Assembly: GCA_944382905.1 (NCBI GenBank)
Contig: CALWNU010000002.1
Coordinates: forward strand, 25,611 to 89,610
Origin: an uncultured Clostridia bacterium
GTDB taxonomy: Bacteria; Bacillota; Clostridia; Oscillospirales; Ruminococcaceae
Direction of reading: 5' to 3'
DNA: 64,000 bases
In this document: positions 16,898 to 26,791 of the stretch, piece after piece
Numbering within the stretch: position 1 is the first letter of the stretch
Layout: each line of letters starts with the position of its first letter
The notes under the pieces: generated by a model
The model's database searches: none
The model's input: only the letters and a program-made list of their open reading frames with translations
Told to the model about the DNA's origin: nothing
Program-made: the position numbers and the translations under genes

Positions 16898-18562
16898 ATG
16901 CTGTTAGACCGATATCTTCCTCGGATGGAATTTGATTCCTACGAGGATTTCAAAGAAAATTACCGCTGCAACGTCCCGGAAGATTTCAATTTCGGGTTTG
17001 ACATTGTGGATGAATGGGCCCGTCTGGAGCCGGAAAAAATGGCCCTGGTCTGGTGTAACGACCACGGCGAAGAAAAACGATTTACGTTTACAGACATCAG
17101 CCGGATGTCCAATCAGGCGGCGTTGTTTTTCCAGGCCCACGGAGTGAAAAAAGGAACGGTGGTCATGCTGATTCTGCGCCGCCGGTGGGAATACTGGATC
17201 TGCGCCACCGCCCTGCACAAAATCGGCGCAACCTTAATCCCCGGATCGCTGCAGCTGACCAAAAAAGACCTAGTTTACCGGGCCAACGCCGCAAAAATCC
17301 ATATGGTTGTCTGCGTCAATGACGATTTCGTCATTCGCCAGGTAGAAGCGGCCATGCCGGAGGCGCCCACGCTGACCGAGCGCGCTCTGGTGGCCGGCAG
17401 CCGGGACGGATGGCTGGATTTTTCCAGCGAACTGGAAAAATATCCGCCGGTTTTCCCCCGTCCCACTGGCGAACAGGCGCATCGAATTGACGACATTATG
17501 CTGGTTTATTTTACCTCCGGCACCACTGGGATGCCCAAGATGGTACGGCATAATTTTTCCTATCCGCTGGGCCATATCGTCACGGCGAAATACTGGCAGC
17601 AGGTGCAGGAAAACAAGCTGCATATGAGCGTTTCCGACTCCGGCTGGGCCAAATTCGGCTGGGGAAAAATTTACGGCCAATGGATCTGCGGCGCGACGGT
17701 CTTTTGTTACGATATGGATAAATTTATCCCCCTGCGCCTGCTGGAAAAGCTGGAGCAGTACCGGGTCACCACCTTCTGCGCGCCGCCGACCATGTTCCGA
17801 TTCATGCTGCAGGAGGACGTGACCAAATTCGATCTGTCCTCCATTCAGCACTGCTGCATCGCAGGCGAACCGCTGAACCCGGAAGTGTTCAAGCAATGGG
17901 AAGAACTGACCGGCTTAAAGCTGTACGAAGGGTTCGGGCAAAGCGAATCCTCCGTCTTGATCGCCAACTTCTCTCCCTGGATTACACCGAAACCTGGTTC
18001 CACTGGCAAACCTTCCCCGCTGTACGACATCGACCTGATCAACAGCGAGGGAAAATCCTGTGAAGACGGCGAAGAAGGGGAAATCGTCATCCGGCTCAAA
18101 GGGCGGCAATGGCCTACCGGCCTGTTTACCGGGTACTATCTGGGCGAGGAGATGACCCAGGCAAACCTCGGCGGCGAGTGGTACAATACCAAGGACGTGG
18201 CCTGGCGGGACAGCAACGGCTATTTCTGGTTTGTAGGCCGCAATGACGACGTGATTAAGTGCTCCGGGTACCGGATCGGCCCGTTTGAGGTGGAAAGCGC
18301 GCTGACGGAACATCCTTCGGTGGTGGAATGTGCCGTGACCGCCGCACCGGACCCCATCCGCGGACAGGTGGTCAAAGCCACCATCGTTTTGGCAAAAGGG
18401 TATGTCCCCTCCCCAGAACTGACCAAAGAGCTGCAAAATTACGTTAAAAAAGTCACGGCGCCGTATAAATATCCCCGGATTATCGAATACGTCGACGAAC
18501 TGCCCAAAACCCTGGGCGGAAAAATCAAGCGGGCGGAAATCCGGCATCGCGACCATCAATGA
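16898..18562 (+). CDS. Acyl-CoA synthetase (AMP-binding, medium-chain/acetyl type)
   Basis: 554 residues of the adenylate-forming family, which activates a carboxylic acid with ATP and then with CoA. The P-loop-like motif is YFTSGTTGMPKMVRHN, the A5 motif is YEGFGQSE, the A8 hinge is GRNDDVIKCSGYRIGPFEVE and the catalytic lysine is in LPKTLGGKIKRAEIR. An N-terminal EFNFGFDIVDEWARLEPEKMALVWCN-like segment groups it with medium-chain acyl-CoA synthetases (MACS) rather than Acs. The exact acid is not determined. It is co-transcribed with the XRE-cupin regulator. Confidence 0.92.
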   Translation: MLLDRYLPRMEFDSYEDFKENYRCNVPEDFNFGFDIVDEWARLEPEKMALVWCNDHGEEKRFTFTDISRMSNQAALFFQAHGVKKGTVVMLILRRRWEYWICATALHKIGATLIPGSLQLTKKDLVYRANAAKIHMVVCVNDDFVIRQVEAAMPEAPTLTERALVAGSRDGWLDFSSELEKYPPVFPRPTGEQAHRIDDIMLVYFTSGTTGMPKMVRHNFSYPLGHIVTAKYWQQVQENKLHMSVSDSGWAKFGWGKIYGQWICGATVFCYDMDKFIPLRLLEKLEQYRVTTFCAPPTMFRFMLQEDVTKFDLSSIQHCCIAGEPLNPEVFKQWEELTGLKLYEGFGQSESSVLIANFSPWITPKPGSTGKPSPLYDIDLINSEGKSCEDGEEGEIVIRLKGRQWPTGLFTGYYLGEEMTQANLGGEWYNTKDVAWRDSNGYFWFVGRNDDVIKCSGYRIGPFEVESALTEHPSVVECAVTAAPDPIRGQVVKATIVLAKGYVPSPELTKELQNYVKKVTAPYKYPRIIEYVDELPKTLGGKIKRAEIRHRDHQ

Positions 18563-18572
18563 CAAACCCCAT

Positions 18573-18606
18573 CCAATGCCCCGTGCCCGGCACGGGGCAT
18601 TTTGTT
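18573..18606 (+). terminator. Terminator of the acyl-CoA synthetase operon
   Basis: ATGCCCCGTGCC pairs with GGCACGGGGCAT around a one-base-separated centre, followed by TTTTGTTT. Confidence 0.85.
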
Positions 18607-18650
18607 TGCCGCAGTTTTGTGTTATGATGGAAGAAAGGAGGCGTTTTTGT

Positions 18651-19154
18651 ATGAATGCTATTTTCACCCGCCGTTCCATCCGCGAATACGACAGCCGGCC
18701 TGTGGAACCGGAAAAGCTGGACCGGATCCTCCGCGCCGGGATGCAGGCCCCCTCCGCTATGAACCGCCAGCCCTGGGAATTTCTGGTGGTGACCCGGCCG
18801 GAGACCATCCAGACCATTGCTTCCCTGTCGCCCTATGCCAAACCGGCAGCCCGCGCGCCGATGGTGCTGGTACCCTTGGTCAATCTACAGGTCGCGGGAG
18901 AGAAAAACCGGTTTTGGGTACAGGACCTTTCGGCCAGCGTGCAGAATATCCTGCTGCAAATCACCGAGGAAGGGCTTGGCGGATGTTGGATGGGGATTTA
19001 TCCGGACGAAAGCCGTACCCAAGCGTTGCATGACGCGCTGCATTTGCCAAAACAGGTACTCCCCTTCGCCATGATCTCCATTGGTCACGGGCTGCAGGAA
19101 AACCACTGGGTTGACCGTTACCAGCCAGACAAAATCCATTATGAAACCTACTAA
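18651..19154 (+). CDS. Nitroreductase family protein
   Basis: 167 residues, FMN-dependent oxidoreductase of the short nitroreductase type. FTRRSIREYDSRPVE at the start and MQAPSAMNRQPWEFLVV form the FMN-binding part, and LGGCWMGIYPDESR lies in the substrate-facing half. The physiological substrate is unknown. The start ATG follows AAAGGAGG with 10-base spacing. A convergent neighbour on the minus strand shares the intergenic terminator. Confidence 0.92.
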   Translation: MNAIFTRRSIREYDSRPVEPEKLDRILRAGMQAPSAMNRQPWEFLVVTRPETIQTIASLSPYAKPAARAPMVLVPLVNLQVAGEKNRFWVQDLSASVQNILLQITEEGLGGCWMGIYPDESRTQALHDALHLPKQVLPFAMISIGHGLQENHWVDRYQPDKIHYETY

Positions 19155-19156
19155 CC

Positions 19157-19193
19157 GAAAAAAGGATCCGAAATTCATCGGATCCTTTTTTCG
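19157..19193. terminator. Bidirectional terminator, nitroreductase/GT4
   Basis: AAAAAAGGATCCGA (19159-19172) pairs with TCGGATCCTTTTTT (19178-19191), with A- and T-runs on either side. Confidence 0.85.
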
Positions 19194-19243
19194 TCCGGCG
19201 CAAATTTGCCGGGCAAATGACTTTTTAAGGCCCCGGCAAACAA

Positions 19244-20476
19244 CTAGCTTTTCCGAATCGCTTGGCGGCATTGCCGAAGATAGGCAGCGGCCTGTTGGGA
19301 AATCCCCGCGGACTGCTCCACATAGGCGGCCCCCCGACGGCCCAGCGCCGCCCGTTTTCCCGCCGGCATGGTTCGCAGCTGTTCCAGCGCGTCGATCAGC
19401 GCCTGGGGATCCTTTGGCGGGACAACCTGCCCGCACTTTGCCAGCGCCACCGGGTTTTGCGGAATTCGGGCGGCGCATATCAGCGGGGAGCCGCTGTACA
19501 TGGCCTGTAAAATGCAGGACGCGTCCGCGCCGTATTGATGCCACCGGCGCGGCTCCATCCCCACATAGACGCAATCCGCCGCCTGATACAGGTCCGCCCA
19601 CTGTGCAGGCGCTACACCGTCTAAAAACAACACGTTGGTCAGCGCCTGCTGTTTGGCCTTGCGCTTGAGCGCCGCTTTGTACACGCCGTTTCCCGCGATC
19701 ATAAACAGAATCTCCGCCGGCGCCTGGGAGGCCGCTTCCAGCAGCCAGGTCAGCCCGCGGCCTTTTTCCACTTCTCCGCCGTATACGCAGACAAAGTACC
19801 CCTTGCGCCGGTACCGCTGGATAAAATCCACCTGATGTTCGGGCGGCTCATGGGGGGCGGACAAGCAGGGTGCGATTGCCTGCGGCATGGTGGCAAAGCG
19901 GGACGGGTCCGCGCCCAGCGCCTGGATATGGTCTGCCAGCGCCGGGTAAATGGAAAGGATCCGGCTGCTTTTTGTGTAAAGTTTCTTCTGAGCCCGCCGG
20001 AACAGAAAGGTCAAATAATGGTTAGGCGGGTAGGACAGCATTTCCTCCAGATGTTCCGGATAAATGCGCCGTACGTCAAATAGCAGCGGGATCTGCAGCC
20101 GTTCGGCAATTTTCAACCCGCCGCGATATCCCAGCAGGTGCCGGGAAGACAACATTACCACGTCGGGTCCCCATTGGGTGATTTGTGGGATACGCTGCCG
20201 GATTCCGGTTTCAAACGGCAGTGCTCCATGCAGGATTTTCTTTTCCCGGTCCTGCGCCGGCGGGGATGGAATCCATAAAAACGGCAGGTCGTCCTGCCAC
20301 GCCATCTGCCCGCCAGACGCGCTTGCCGGATTTTCTTTGCGCAGATAGGAGTAGTCTGCGGCCACAATCAGCGGGATTTCCCCCGCCTGCTTCCACTGTT
20401 TCGCCAAATCATAGGCATGGGTATCCCCTCCCAATGTCTGGGTTCCCGCATCATAATCGATCAATAGGATTTTCAT
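19244..20476 (-). CDS. Glycosyltransferase family 4-like protein
   Basis: 410 residues. The N-terminal Rossmann domain starts MKILLIDYDAGTQTLGGDTHAYDLAKQW, where the GGDTHAYDL loop is the acceptor-side glycine-rich region of GT4 enzymes. The C-terminal nucleotide-sugar half contains VCVYGGEVEKGRGLTWLLEA, NVLFLDGVAPAQWADLYQAADCVYVGMEPRRW and SGSPLICAARI. No E-x7-E is clear, so the donor sugar cannot be predicted. It is a single gene, with no surface-polysaccharide cluster around it. Confidence 0.85.
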   Translation of the reverse strand: MKILLIDYDAGTQTLGGDTHAYDLAKQWKQAGEIPLIVAADYSYLRKENPASASGGQMAWQDDLPFLWIPSPPAQDREKKILHGALPFETGIRQRIPQITQWGPDVVMLSSRHLLGYRGGLKIAERLQIPLLFDVRRIYPEHLEEMLSYPPNHYLTFLFRRAQKKLYTKSSRILSIYPALADHIQALGADPSRFATMPQAIAPCLSAPHEPPEHQVDFIQRYRRKGYFVCVYGGEVEKGRGLTWLLEAASQAPAEILFMIAGNGVYKAALKRKAKQQALTNVLFLDGVAPAQWADLYQAADCVYVGMEPRRWHQYGADASCILQAMYSGSPLICAARIPQNPVALAKCGQVVPPKDPQALIDALEQLRTMPAGKRAALGRRGAAYVEQSAGISQQAAAYLRQCRQAIRKS

Positions 20477-20628
20477 CGTTTCCCTCCCGCTGCCTGTACG
20501 GCAGGGGCAAACAGATTTGCCGCCCGCTCGACCTTTTTTCCATCCGCCCGGATGTTGTGTTTAGTGTTGGCGTTTGGCCGGGTTCCTATGCAAGGAAACA
20601 CGCAGACGGCTATGGCCGGGGACACCGA

Positions 20629-20660
20629 TAAAAAAAGCCCGGGCGTTTGCCCGGGCTTTG
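20629..20660 (-). terminator. Terminator of the FMN-binding lipoprotein gene
   Basis: AGCCCGGGC (20636-20644) pairs with GCCCGGGCT (20649-20657), and on the minus strand a T-run follows. It lies directly after the lipoprotein stop. Confidence 0.88.
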
Positions 20661-20668
20661 GGGTACGG

Positions 20669-21892
20669 TTATTCTTCCAGCTGTGCCGTTTCTTCCGCGC
20701 CATACAAAGCCTGCTCCAGCGCCGCCGTCACCAGCTTTTTAAAATTCTGGCTGGATTGGGTGGCGCCTGCCACCGTTTCCATCTCGTCTGGCAGATACTG
20801 CTTTTGAATAAACTCCTGGATGATTTGGGGGTAGAATTGGCTGGGATCGGTCCCCGCCCCGCTTTGTTGCATCTGAGCCTTATACGCGTCGTCTTTGGAT
20901 TTATACGCACCGTTTTCGTCTTCCGCGTCAAAGGTAATTTGGGCGATGGCGTTGTCCTGAATGGTCAAAACCACAAATTCCGTCCATCCCTGGTCGTCCT
21001 GGGGCATTTGGGCCCGATAGGTCCCATCTTCAAATACCGGCGCCACGTCAGCAGTGGGCTGGCCTTTTTTGGCATTTTCCAGCGCCCGGCCAAGCAGCTT
21101 TTTAAAATTACGGGAGGAAACCGTAGCCCCGGCCACACCGTCCATCTGCTCCACAGAACCAGCCGCCTGGAAGTTTTCCACCAGCTGCCGCGCGTATTCT
21201 TCCGGATAGGTTTCCGGCAGTCCGTTGGCCACATTGCCGGCGATCATGCTTTTTTTGTATTCCGCATCCGCCGATTTCAAATTTCCTTCTGCGTCGCGGG
21301 AATCAAATACAATCGAGGAGACTTCTCCCTGTTCTATGGTGAGTTGAATAAAATCTCTCCACGCGTCCTCTCCTTCCGGCATCTGTACCTCATAGACCCC
21401 GTCCTGGTACAGTGGAAGGGTCTTTTCCCCGGGGACCCCTTCCTGCACAAAATCCAACAGGGCTGCCATTACTGTGCGAAACCGTTCTGACGAGAGCGTC
21501 GCGCCCACTACCGTGTCCACTTCTTCCACATCATATTGCGCTTGCTGGAATGATGCGATCAAATCGCGGTACGCTTTTTCCGGGTAGACGGCGGGCAAGC
21601 CGTTCATCGCATTGCCTGCTGCCATTCGGTCCCGGTAAGCCGTGTCCTGGCTTTTTTTCTCCCCCACTTCATTGCGCGCGTCGTATTCCACCTGCGCAAT
21701 ATAGCCGTCCGACACCGTAATCGCACCGTATTCCTGCCACCCGTCCGCGTCGTATTCCGGCGCGTAGACCAGGTACACGCCGTCTTCATACGGGCCCCGG
21801 TCCAGTTGAACTTGGCTGCTGGGCTGCCCGTCTTCGCATCCGGCCATGACCAGGCACAGCGCTGCCGCCACTGCCAAAAAGCACCTTTTCAC
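20669..21892 (-). CDS. Lipoprotein with three tandem FMN-binding-like domains
   Basis: 407 residues from a GTG start. The lipobox LVMAGC places the acylated cysteine at position 19, so the protein should be anchored outside the membrane. Three repeats of about 120 residues follow, each with DGxYxxxxPxxDxxGWxEFxxxTIxxGxI at its start and a closing GAT motif: VVGATLSS, VAGATVSS and VAGATQSS. FMN-binding domains of the NqrC/RnfG type are flavinylated on the Thr of a similar (S/T)GATx(S/T) motif by ApbE, so up to three covalent FMN are possible. No apbE or rnf genes are in the window. The electron partners are unknown. Confidence 0.85.
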   Translation of the reverse strand: MKRCFLAVAAALCLVMAGCEDGQPSSQVQLDRGPYEDGVYLVYAPEYDADGWQEYGAITVSDGYIAQVEYDARNEVGEKKSQDTAYRDRMAAGNAMNGLPAVYPEKAYRDLIASFQQAQYDVEEVDTVVGATLSSERFRTVMAALLDFVQEGVPGEKTLPLYQDGVYEVQMPEGEDAWRDFIQLTIEQGEVSSIVFDSRDAEGNLKSADAEYKKSMIAGNVANGLPETYPEEYARQLVENFQAAGSVEQMDGVAGATVSSRNFKKLLGRALENAKKGQPTADVAPVFEDGTYRAQMPQDDQGWTEFVVLTIQDNAIAQITFDAEDENGAYKSKDDAYKAQMQQSGAGTDPSQFYPQIIQEFIQKQYLPDEMETVAGATQSSQNFKKLVTAALEQALYGAEETAQLEE

Positions 21893-21963
21893 GCAAAATT
21901 CCCCTTTCCTGAGCCGATACGGTTATTGTTTCCGTTCCCTTTTCGGCTATTCCCAAAGTGGTC

Positions 21964-22003
21964 ACAAAAAATTCCGCGGAACGCCTTACGCATTCCGCGG
22001 AAT
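21964..22003 (-). terminator. Terminator of ftsZ
   Basis: ATTCCGCGGAA (21971-21981) pairs with TTCCGCGGAAT (21993-22003), with a T-run on the minus strand. It is 14 bases downstream of the ftsZ stop and ends the division cluster. Confidence 0.88.
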
Positions 22004-22016
22004 ACACCAGACTGAT

Positions 22017-23129
22017 TTACCGATCGAAAATCTTGCGGATCACTTCAAATTCGTCAATTTCCCGTTTTTCCTCTTCCTCATTCATGCCCAGGCTTTCCAA
22101 AATTGCGGTAGCCGGATCTTTTTCCACCGGCTTTTCCTCTTCCTGCGCCTGTTTGGGGAACGGCTCTTCCGATTCGAAATTCGTCGCGATCACCGTAACC
22201 TGCATTTCATCGTTAAAGGAGGGATCCAACGCGGCGCCCCAAATGATATTGGCGTCTGGATGGGCCACATCGCGAACCATGCTGGAAGCCAGGTCCACAT
22301 CCTCCAAGCTGATATCCGGCGAAGCGATGATATTGATAATCACGCCCTTGGCCCCGTTGATCGACGTCTCCAAAAGCGGGCTGGAAATCGCAGCCGCCGC
22401 CGCATCCGCCGCCTTGTCTTTGCCGGACGCGCGACCAACGCCCATGTGGGCTTGTCCGGCGTCTTTCATGACCGCGGTCACATCGGCAAAGTCCAGGTTA
22501 ATCAGGCCCGGAATATTAATCAGGTCGGAAATACTCTGCACCCCGTGGCGGAGCACATCGTCCGCGACCTCAAAGGCGTTGATCAGAGTAATTTTGGTAT
22601 CGGAAAGATATTTCAGCTTCTCGTTTGGCACTACCACCAGCGCATCCACGTGCTCCCGCAGGGCCAGGATGCCCATTTCTGCCTGCTCCATGCGTTTCCT
22701 TCCCTCAAACGCAAACGGTTTGGTCACGATGCCAACGGTCAGGATTCCCATTTCTTTTGCAATCTGAGCGACAATCGGCGCAGCGCCGGTCCCGGTGCCT
22801 CCGCCCATGCCAGCAGCGACAAACAGCATATCGGTGCCTTTTAACGCCGCCGCAATTTCATCCCGGCTTTCTTCCGCCGCCTTTTGTCCAATTTCCGGGT
22901 GACCGCCCGCACCTTTTCCGTGGGTGGACTTCACGCCAATCTGGATTTTTTGCGTTGCGTTGGAGGAGGAAAGAACCTGGCTGTCCGTATTCAAAGAGAT
23001 AAATTCCACACTTTGCATGCCGGAGGAAATCATCCGGTTTACCGCGTTGCCGCCGCCGCCGCCGACACCAACTACTTTGATGGCAACGCCTTTATCAGCG
23101 CTGTTATCCATTTCGAAATTCATGAGCAT
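22017..23129 (-). CDS. ftsZ: Cell division protein FtsZ
   Basis: Tubulin-like GTPase that forms the division ring. It has 370 residues. The GTP-binding core is intact: [16 protein letters not shown] at the N-terminus, the tubulin signature [10 protein letters not shown] and the T7 catalytic loop [11 protein letters not shown]. After a variable acidic linker the last residues are [14 protein letters not shown], matching the C-terminal peptide bound by FtsA/SepF/EzrA. AGGAGG precedes the ATG. It is the last gene of the division cluster, 181 bases from ftsQ, so a separate promoter is possible. ftsA is absent. Confidence 0.98.
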   Translation of the reverse strand: MLMNFEMDNSADKGVAIKVVGVGGGGGNAVNRMISSGMQSVEFISLNTDSQVLSSSNATQKIQIGVKSTHGKGAGGHPEIGQKAAEESRDEIAAALKGTDMLFVAAGMGGGTGTGAAPIVAQIAKEMGILTVGIVTKPFAFEGRKRMEQAEMGILALREHVDALVVVPNEKLKYLSDTKITLINAFEVADDVLRHGVQSISDLINIPGLINLDFADVTAVMKDAGQAHMGVGRASGKDKAADAAAAAISSPLLETSINGAKGVIINIIASPDISLEDVDLASSMVRDVAHPDANIIWGAALDPSFNDEMQVTVIATNFESEEPFPKQAQEEEKPVEKDPATAILESLGMNEEEEKREIDEFEVIRKIFDR

Positions 23130-23310
23130 TTTTTATTTCCTCCTAATTTTCTATGATCCAAAACAGCAACGATACCCATCGGTCCGCCTGCGTCCGTGAT
23201 GTCAAAATCCTAGTTGATTTTCCTTCTCGTTTTAATGTACCATTTTTTTAAATTCAATTCAATAGCGAATCCTCGTATTTCATCGGTTTTCCTGCGTTTT
23301 TTTCACAAAA

Positions 23311-24285
23311 TCATTCTTCTTGCTCCGGTTGTGCCGTTTCTTCTTCCGTTTGGCTGGTTTCTTCCAAGCCGTCGCTGCTGGACGAGCTGCTTTGGGCCGC
23401 ATCGGAACCATCCTCCTGGCCAGATTCCGGCTGCTGCGTCCCCGGCACGGAAACGCTGCCGGATGGGCGGGTCCAAACTTCGCCGTCATAGGAAGCATCA
23501 ATGGTCCCGCGGAAGGTGTTGACCAAGTCCTGGGTTTCAATCACCTCTTGCACCAATTCCATCTTATACTCCAGGTTTGCCTGGGTGCCCAGCACGATTT
23601 CAAAAAGATCCCCGTAATATAATTTCAAATTATACGGATCGGAAAGGTCGATCACGTCAAAATAAGGGAATCCCGTTTCCTCGATGGCGTTGAGCAGCAC
23701 GCTCAGGCGCTGGACATTTTCCGAATCGGTCTGTTCCAAGTAGCTGCCTTCTGCAGGGGTCTCCTCGGAAAAGCCCATGACCACTGGGATCCCCTCGGGC
23801 AGAACCGGCGTATTGCATTCCAACACACGCCCCTCTTCACTGATCAGCGTATACCCGGCCCCTGCGTCGATGGCGCCGATCGGCTGGGCTTCTTTGATTT
23901 CCAGCACAATGGTATCCGGCAGGCGACGATGGATTTTGACCTGCGCAATATAGCTGTATTCTTCGATCAGCTTCTTTTTGATTTCCCCGTCATTGAGCCG
24001 GAACATATTTTCCTCCAGCAAAATCCCGGAAGAGAGGATCAGCGACCGGTCGTTGTAATGTTCGCTCCCCGTCACTGTGATCTGTTCAATCTTAAAAAAC
24101 ACCGTCGTCGTCAACACGATGGTGGTTGTCACCATGAAAACTAGAATCAGCAAATACCACAGGATATTATTGCCCCGGCGGCGGCGCCGCTTTCCCGAAC
24201 GGCGCTGCGCCGAAGCCGCATCTGCCTGCCGATCGGCAGGTGAAGCGGTCCGGGCCTTTTTTCTTTTCCGTTGTTCTTTGCTCAT
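23311..24285 (-). CDS. ftsQ: Cell division protein FtsQ/DivIB
   Basis: 324 residues. The basic cytoplasmic tail (residues 1-37, KRRRRRGNN) is followed by one transmembrane helix (about 40-63), the POTRA domain (FFKIEQITVTGSEHYNDRSLILSSGI), the beta domain, and a low-complexity Glu/Gln/Ser-rich C-terminus (from about 285). It forms the bridge complex with FtsL and FtsB at the septum. It lies 15 bases after murA, so it is translated in series. Confidence 0.93.
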   Translation of the reverse strand: MSKEQRKRKKARTASPADRQADAASAQRRSGKRRRRRGNNILWYLLILVFMVTTTIVLTTTVFFKIEQITVTGSEHYNDRSLILSSGILLEENMFRLNDGEIKKKLIEEYSYIAQVKIHRRLPDTIVLEIKEAQPIGAIDAGAGYTLISEEGRVLECNTPVLPEGIPVVMGFSEETPAEGSYLEQTDSENVQRLSVLLNAIEETGFPYFDVIDLSDPYNLKLYYGDLFEIVLGTQANLEYKMELVQEVIETQDLVNTFRGTIDASYDGEVWTRPSGSVSVPGTQQPESGQEDGSDAAQSSSSSSDGLEETSQTEEETAQPEQEE

Positions 24286-24300
24286 TTTGTTTTCCTGCCT

Positions 24301-25554
24301 TTACGTTTTCCGAATCCTGGCGCCCAGCGACGCGAGGTTTTTGCAAAAATGCTCATATCCGCGTTCAATCCACTCCACGCCTTGAATCTGGCTACATCCC
24401 GACGCCGCCAGCGCCGCCAGCACCAACCCTGCGCCGCCCCGCAAATCCTCGGCGCATACATCGGCGCCGTGCAAAACCGCACATCCTTCCACTACCGCGA
24501 CTTTTCCCTCCTGCCGGATTGACGCGCCCATCCGCTGCAGGCCTGGTACGCTGCTGTACCGGTTTTCAAAAATGTTCTCCACAAAAACGCAGGTCCCCTG
24601 CGAAACCGCGGACAAAGACAAAAACAGCGGCAGCCCGTCGGTAGGAAAGCCCGGATACGGCATGGTACGCACCTGCGCCACCGCCGTCGGCGGCTGTTTG
24701 GCTTTTACCGAGCAGTGATCTCTCCCCCAGCGCACCTCGCTGCCCGTTTTTTGCAGCAGCGCCAGCATAGACATCAAATTCTGCGGTTCGATCCCGGTAG
24801 TCAGCACCTCTCCGCCGGTCATCGCGCCCGCTACCAGATAGGTAGCGGCGGCAATTCGGTCCCCGATCACCGTATATTCACACCCGTGCAGGGAACGGAC
24901 TCCTTCAATTTCAATGGTATTTTCGCCGGCGCCGCGGATCCGGGCGCCGCATCGGTTTAAAAAAGCGGCCAAGTCCACAATCTCCGGCTCACAGGCACAG
25001 TTCATCAAAGTCGTGGTCCCTTTTGCCAGCACTGCCGCCATCATCAGATTCTCGGTCGCTCCCACGCTGGGAAAGGACAACACGATCCGTGCGCCGGTCA
25101 GTCCCTTTGGCGCATGGCACAGCAAAAACTGCTCCTCTTCCCGTACAACCGCCCCTAGCTGGCGCAAGCCGTCTAAATGCAGGTCAATGGGCCGGGGGCC
25201 CAGCTTGCATCCGCCGGGATAGGAAATTTTTGCCCGGCCCCAACGGGCCAGCAGCGGCCCCAAAAACACAATAGAAGACCGCATCTTCCCGGTCAGCGCG
25301 CCCGGGATTTCCCGGTTGCAGATCCCGGTGGGATCCACCCATATCGTGCCGTTATTCCATTCGATGGCACAGCCTAACATTTTTAAAATTTGAATGGCCA
25401 AAGACGTATCGGACAATGCCGGACAGTTATGTATCACACAGCGGCTTTGCGCAAGAACTGCCGCCGCCAAAATCGGCAAAACGCTGTTTTTTGCGCCCTG
25501 GATGCGGACCTCCCCTTCCAAACGCCTGCCGCCGATAATCTCATACCTTGCCAT
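24301..25554 (-). CDS. murA: UDP-N-acetylglucosamine 1-carboxyvinyltransferase
   Basis: Transfers the enolpyruvyl group from PEP to UDP-GlcNAc, the first committed step of peptidoglycan synthesis. It has 417 residues, standard for MurA. The active-site cysteine (fosfomycin target) is present in the loop PGGCKLGPRPIDLHL, and the GAKNSVLPILAAAVL and PYPGFPTD motifs are clear. In this cluster the gene replaces the murC/murB step positions between murG and ftsQ. Confidence 0.97.
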   Translation of the reverse strand: MARYEIIGGRRLEGEVRIQGAKNSVLPILAAAVLAQSRCVIHNCPALSDTSLAIQILKMLGCAIEWNNGTIWVDPTGICNREIPGALTGKMRSSIVFLGPLLARWGRAKISYPGGCKLGPRPIDLHLDGLRQLGAVVREEEQFLLCHAPKGLTGARIVLSFPSVGATENLMMAAVLAKGTTTLMNCACEPEIVDLAAFLNRCGARIRGAGENTIEIEGVRSLHGCEYTVIGDRIAAATYLVAGAMTGGEVLTTGIEPQNLMSMLALLQKTGSEVRWGRDHCSVKAKQPPTAVAQVRTMPYPGFPTDGLPLFLSLSAVSQGTCVFVENIFENRYSSVPGLQRMGASIRQEGKVAVVEGCAVLHGADVCAEDLRGGAGLVLAALAASGCSQIQGVEWIERGYEHFCKNLASLGARIRKT

Positions 25555-25647
25555 AGACGCTCTTCCCTTCTGATGAAAACTCCCGCCAAGCGGTTTATTT
25601 TCATCATATGCATTCGCACTATTTCGGTGAAAAGCGCCCAGATCTGC

Positions 25648-26778
25648 TTACCGGCGCTGGCAAAGCGCCAGTATCTGCCGGTAAATGCGGTCATTGGCGT
25701 CTGGGATCGCCATGTTGGCAGCATTTTGTCCCAGCGTCCGGATTTTTTCCGGGTCCGCGTGCAGCCGGTCAAATTCTTGGCACAGCCGCTCGCCGGTGAG
25801 ATATTTTTCTTCCATCACAATCGCCGCATGGTTGCGCACCAGCGCCATGGCGTTGTGGTACTGGTGGTTTTCCGCCACATTGGGCGAAGGGATCAAAATC
25901 GAGGCTTTCCCCGCTGCTTCCAGCTCGCTGAGAGTGCTCGCTCCAGAACGGCCGATCACCAAGTCCGCCGCAGCGAAACATTCCGGCATATCGTAAATAT
26001 ATTCCCGGATATCCAAATTCTCCTTGTTTTTGCTAGGATCCATGCCGTTTTCCCGCAACATCTGCGGAAACAGCTCCACCCCGTAGGAACCGGTAGCATG
26101 GATGTGATACACCCCCGGGTCATTTTGGTTATGGGCAATCAAAGCGGCCATCGCTTCGTTGACCCGGCGGGCGCCCAAACTGCCGCCAAAAGAAAGCACG
26201 CACAACTGATCCGCCCGAATCCCTATTTTTTTCCGGGCGGCGGCGCGGTCGGCAGTGAAAAACGCATCTCGTACTGGATTGCCGGTCACCACATAACGCG
26301 CGTCTGCATGCAGGTATCGTTTGGCTTCCGGCACCGCCAGCAGCACCCGGTCCACATATTTGCTTAACAGCTTTGTCGTCACGCCGGGAAACGCATTCTG
26401 CTCGTGGGTCAAGGTAGGAATTCCCATTTTCGCCGCCTGCCGTACCAACGGGCCGCTGACATATCCGCCGGTACCCATCACCACGTCCGGGCGAAATTCC
26501 CGCAGAATCTGCCGGGACCTGTGCCCAGACGACGCCAGATAGACCACCGCCATCACATTATTTTTGAGGTTGCGCCAGCTGAACTGCCGCTGGAACCCTT
26601 TGACCTTGATCGGAGAAAAGTCAAATCCCGCTTTTGGCACCAGTCCAGCTTCCATGCCCAAAGGACTCCCCGCAAACAAGATCTGCGCATCCGGCTGCTG
26701 TTGTTTTAGGTACCCTGCCACCGCCAGGGCCGGGTTGATGTGGCCCCCAGTCCCCCCGCAGACAAACAATACCCGCAT
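25648..26778 (-). CDS. murG: UDP-GlcNAc--lipid I N-acetylglucosaminyltransferase
   Basis: GT28 enzyme that adds GlcNAc to lipid I on the cytoplasmic face of the membrane, giving lipid II. It has 376 residues, with the N-terminal VCGGTGGHINPALA loop, YVSGPLV and LTHEQNAFPG in the acceptor domain, and the donor-domain GGSLGARRVN and LVIGRSGASTLSELEAAGKASILIPSP. It lies 13 bases after ftsW. Confidence 0.98.
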   Translation of the reverse strand: MRVLFVCGGTGGHINPALAVAGYLKQQQPDAQILFAGSPLGMEAGLVPKAGFDFSPIKVKGFQRQFSWRNLKNNVMAVVYLASSGHRSRQILREFRPDVVMGTGGYVSGPLVRQAAKMGIPTLTHEQNAFPGVTTKLLSKYVDRVLLAVPEAKRYLHADARYVVTGNPVRDAFFTADRAAARKKIGIRADQLCVLSFGGSLGARRVNEAMAALIAHNQNDPGVYHIHATGSYGVELFPQMLRENGMDPSKNKENLDIREYIYDMPECFAAADLVIGRSGASTLSELEAAGKASILIPSPNVAENHQYHNAMALVRNHAAIVMEEKYLTGERLCQEFDRLHADPEKIRTLGQNAANMAIPDANDRIYRQILALCQRR

Positions 26779-26791
26779 GGTGCATCCCTCC

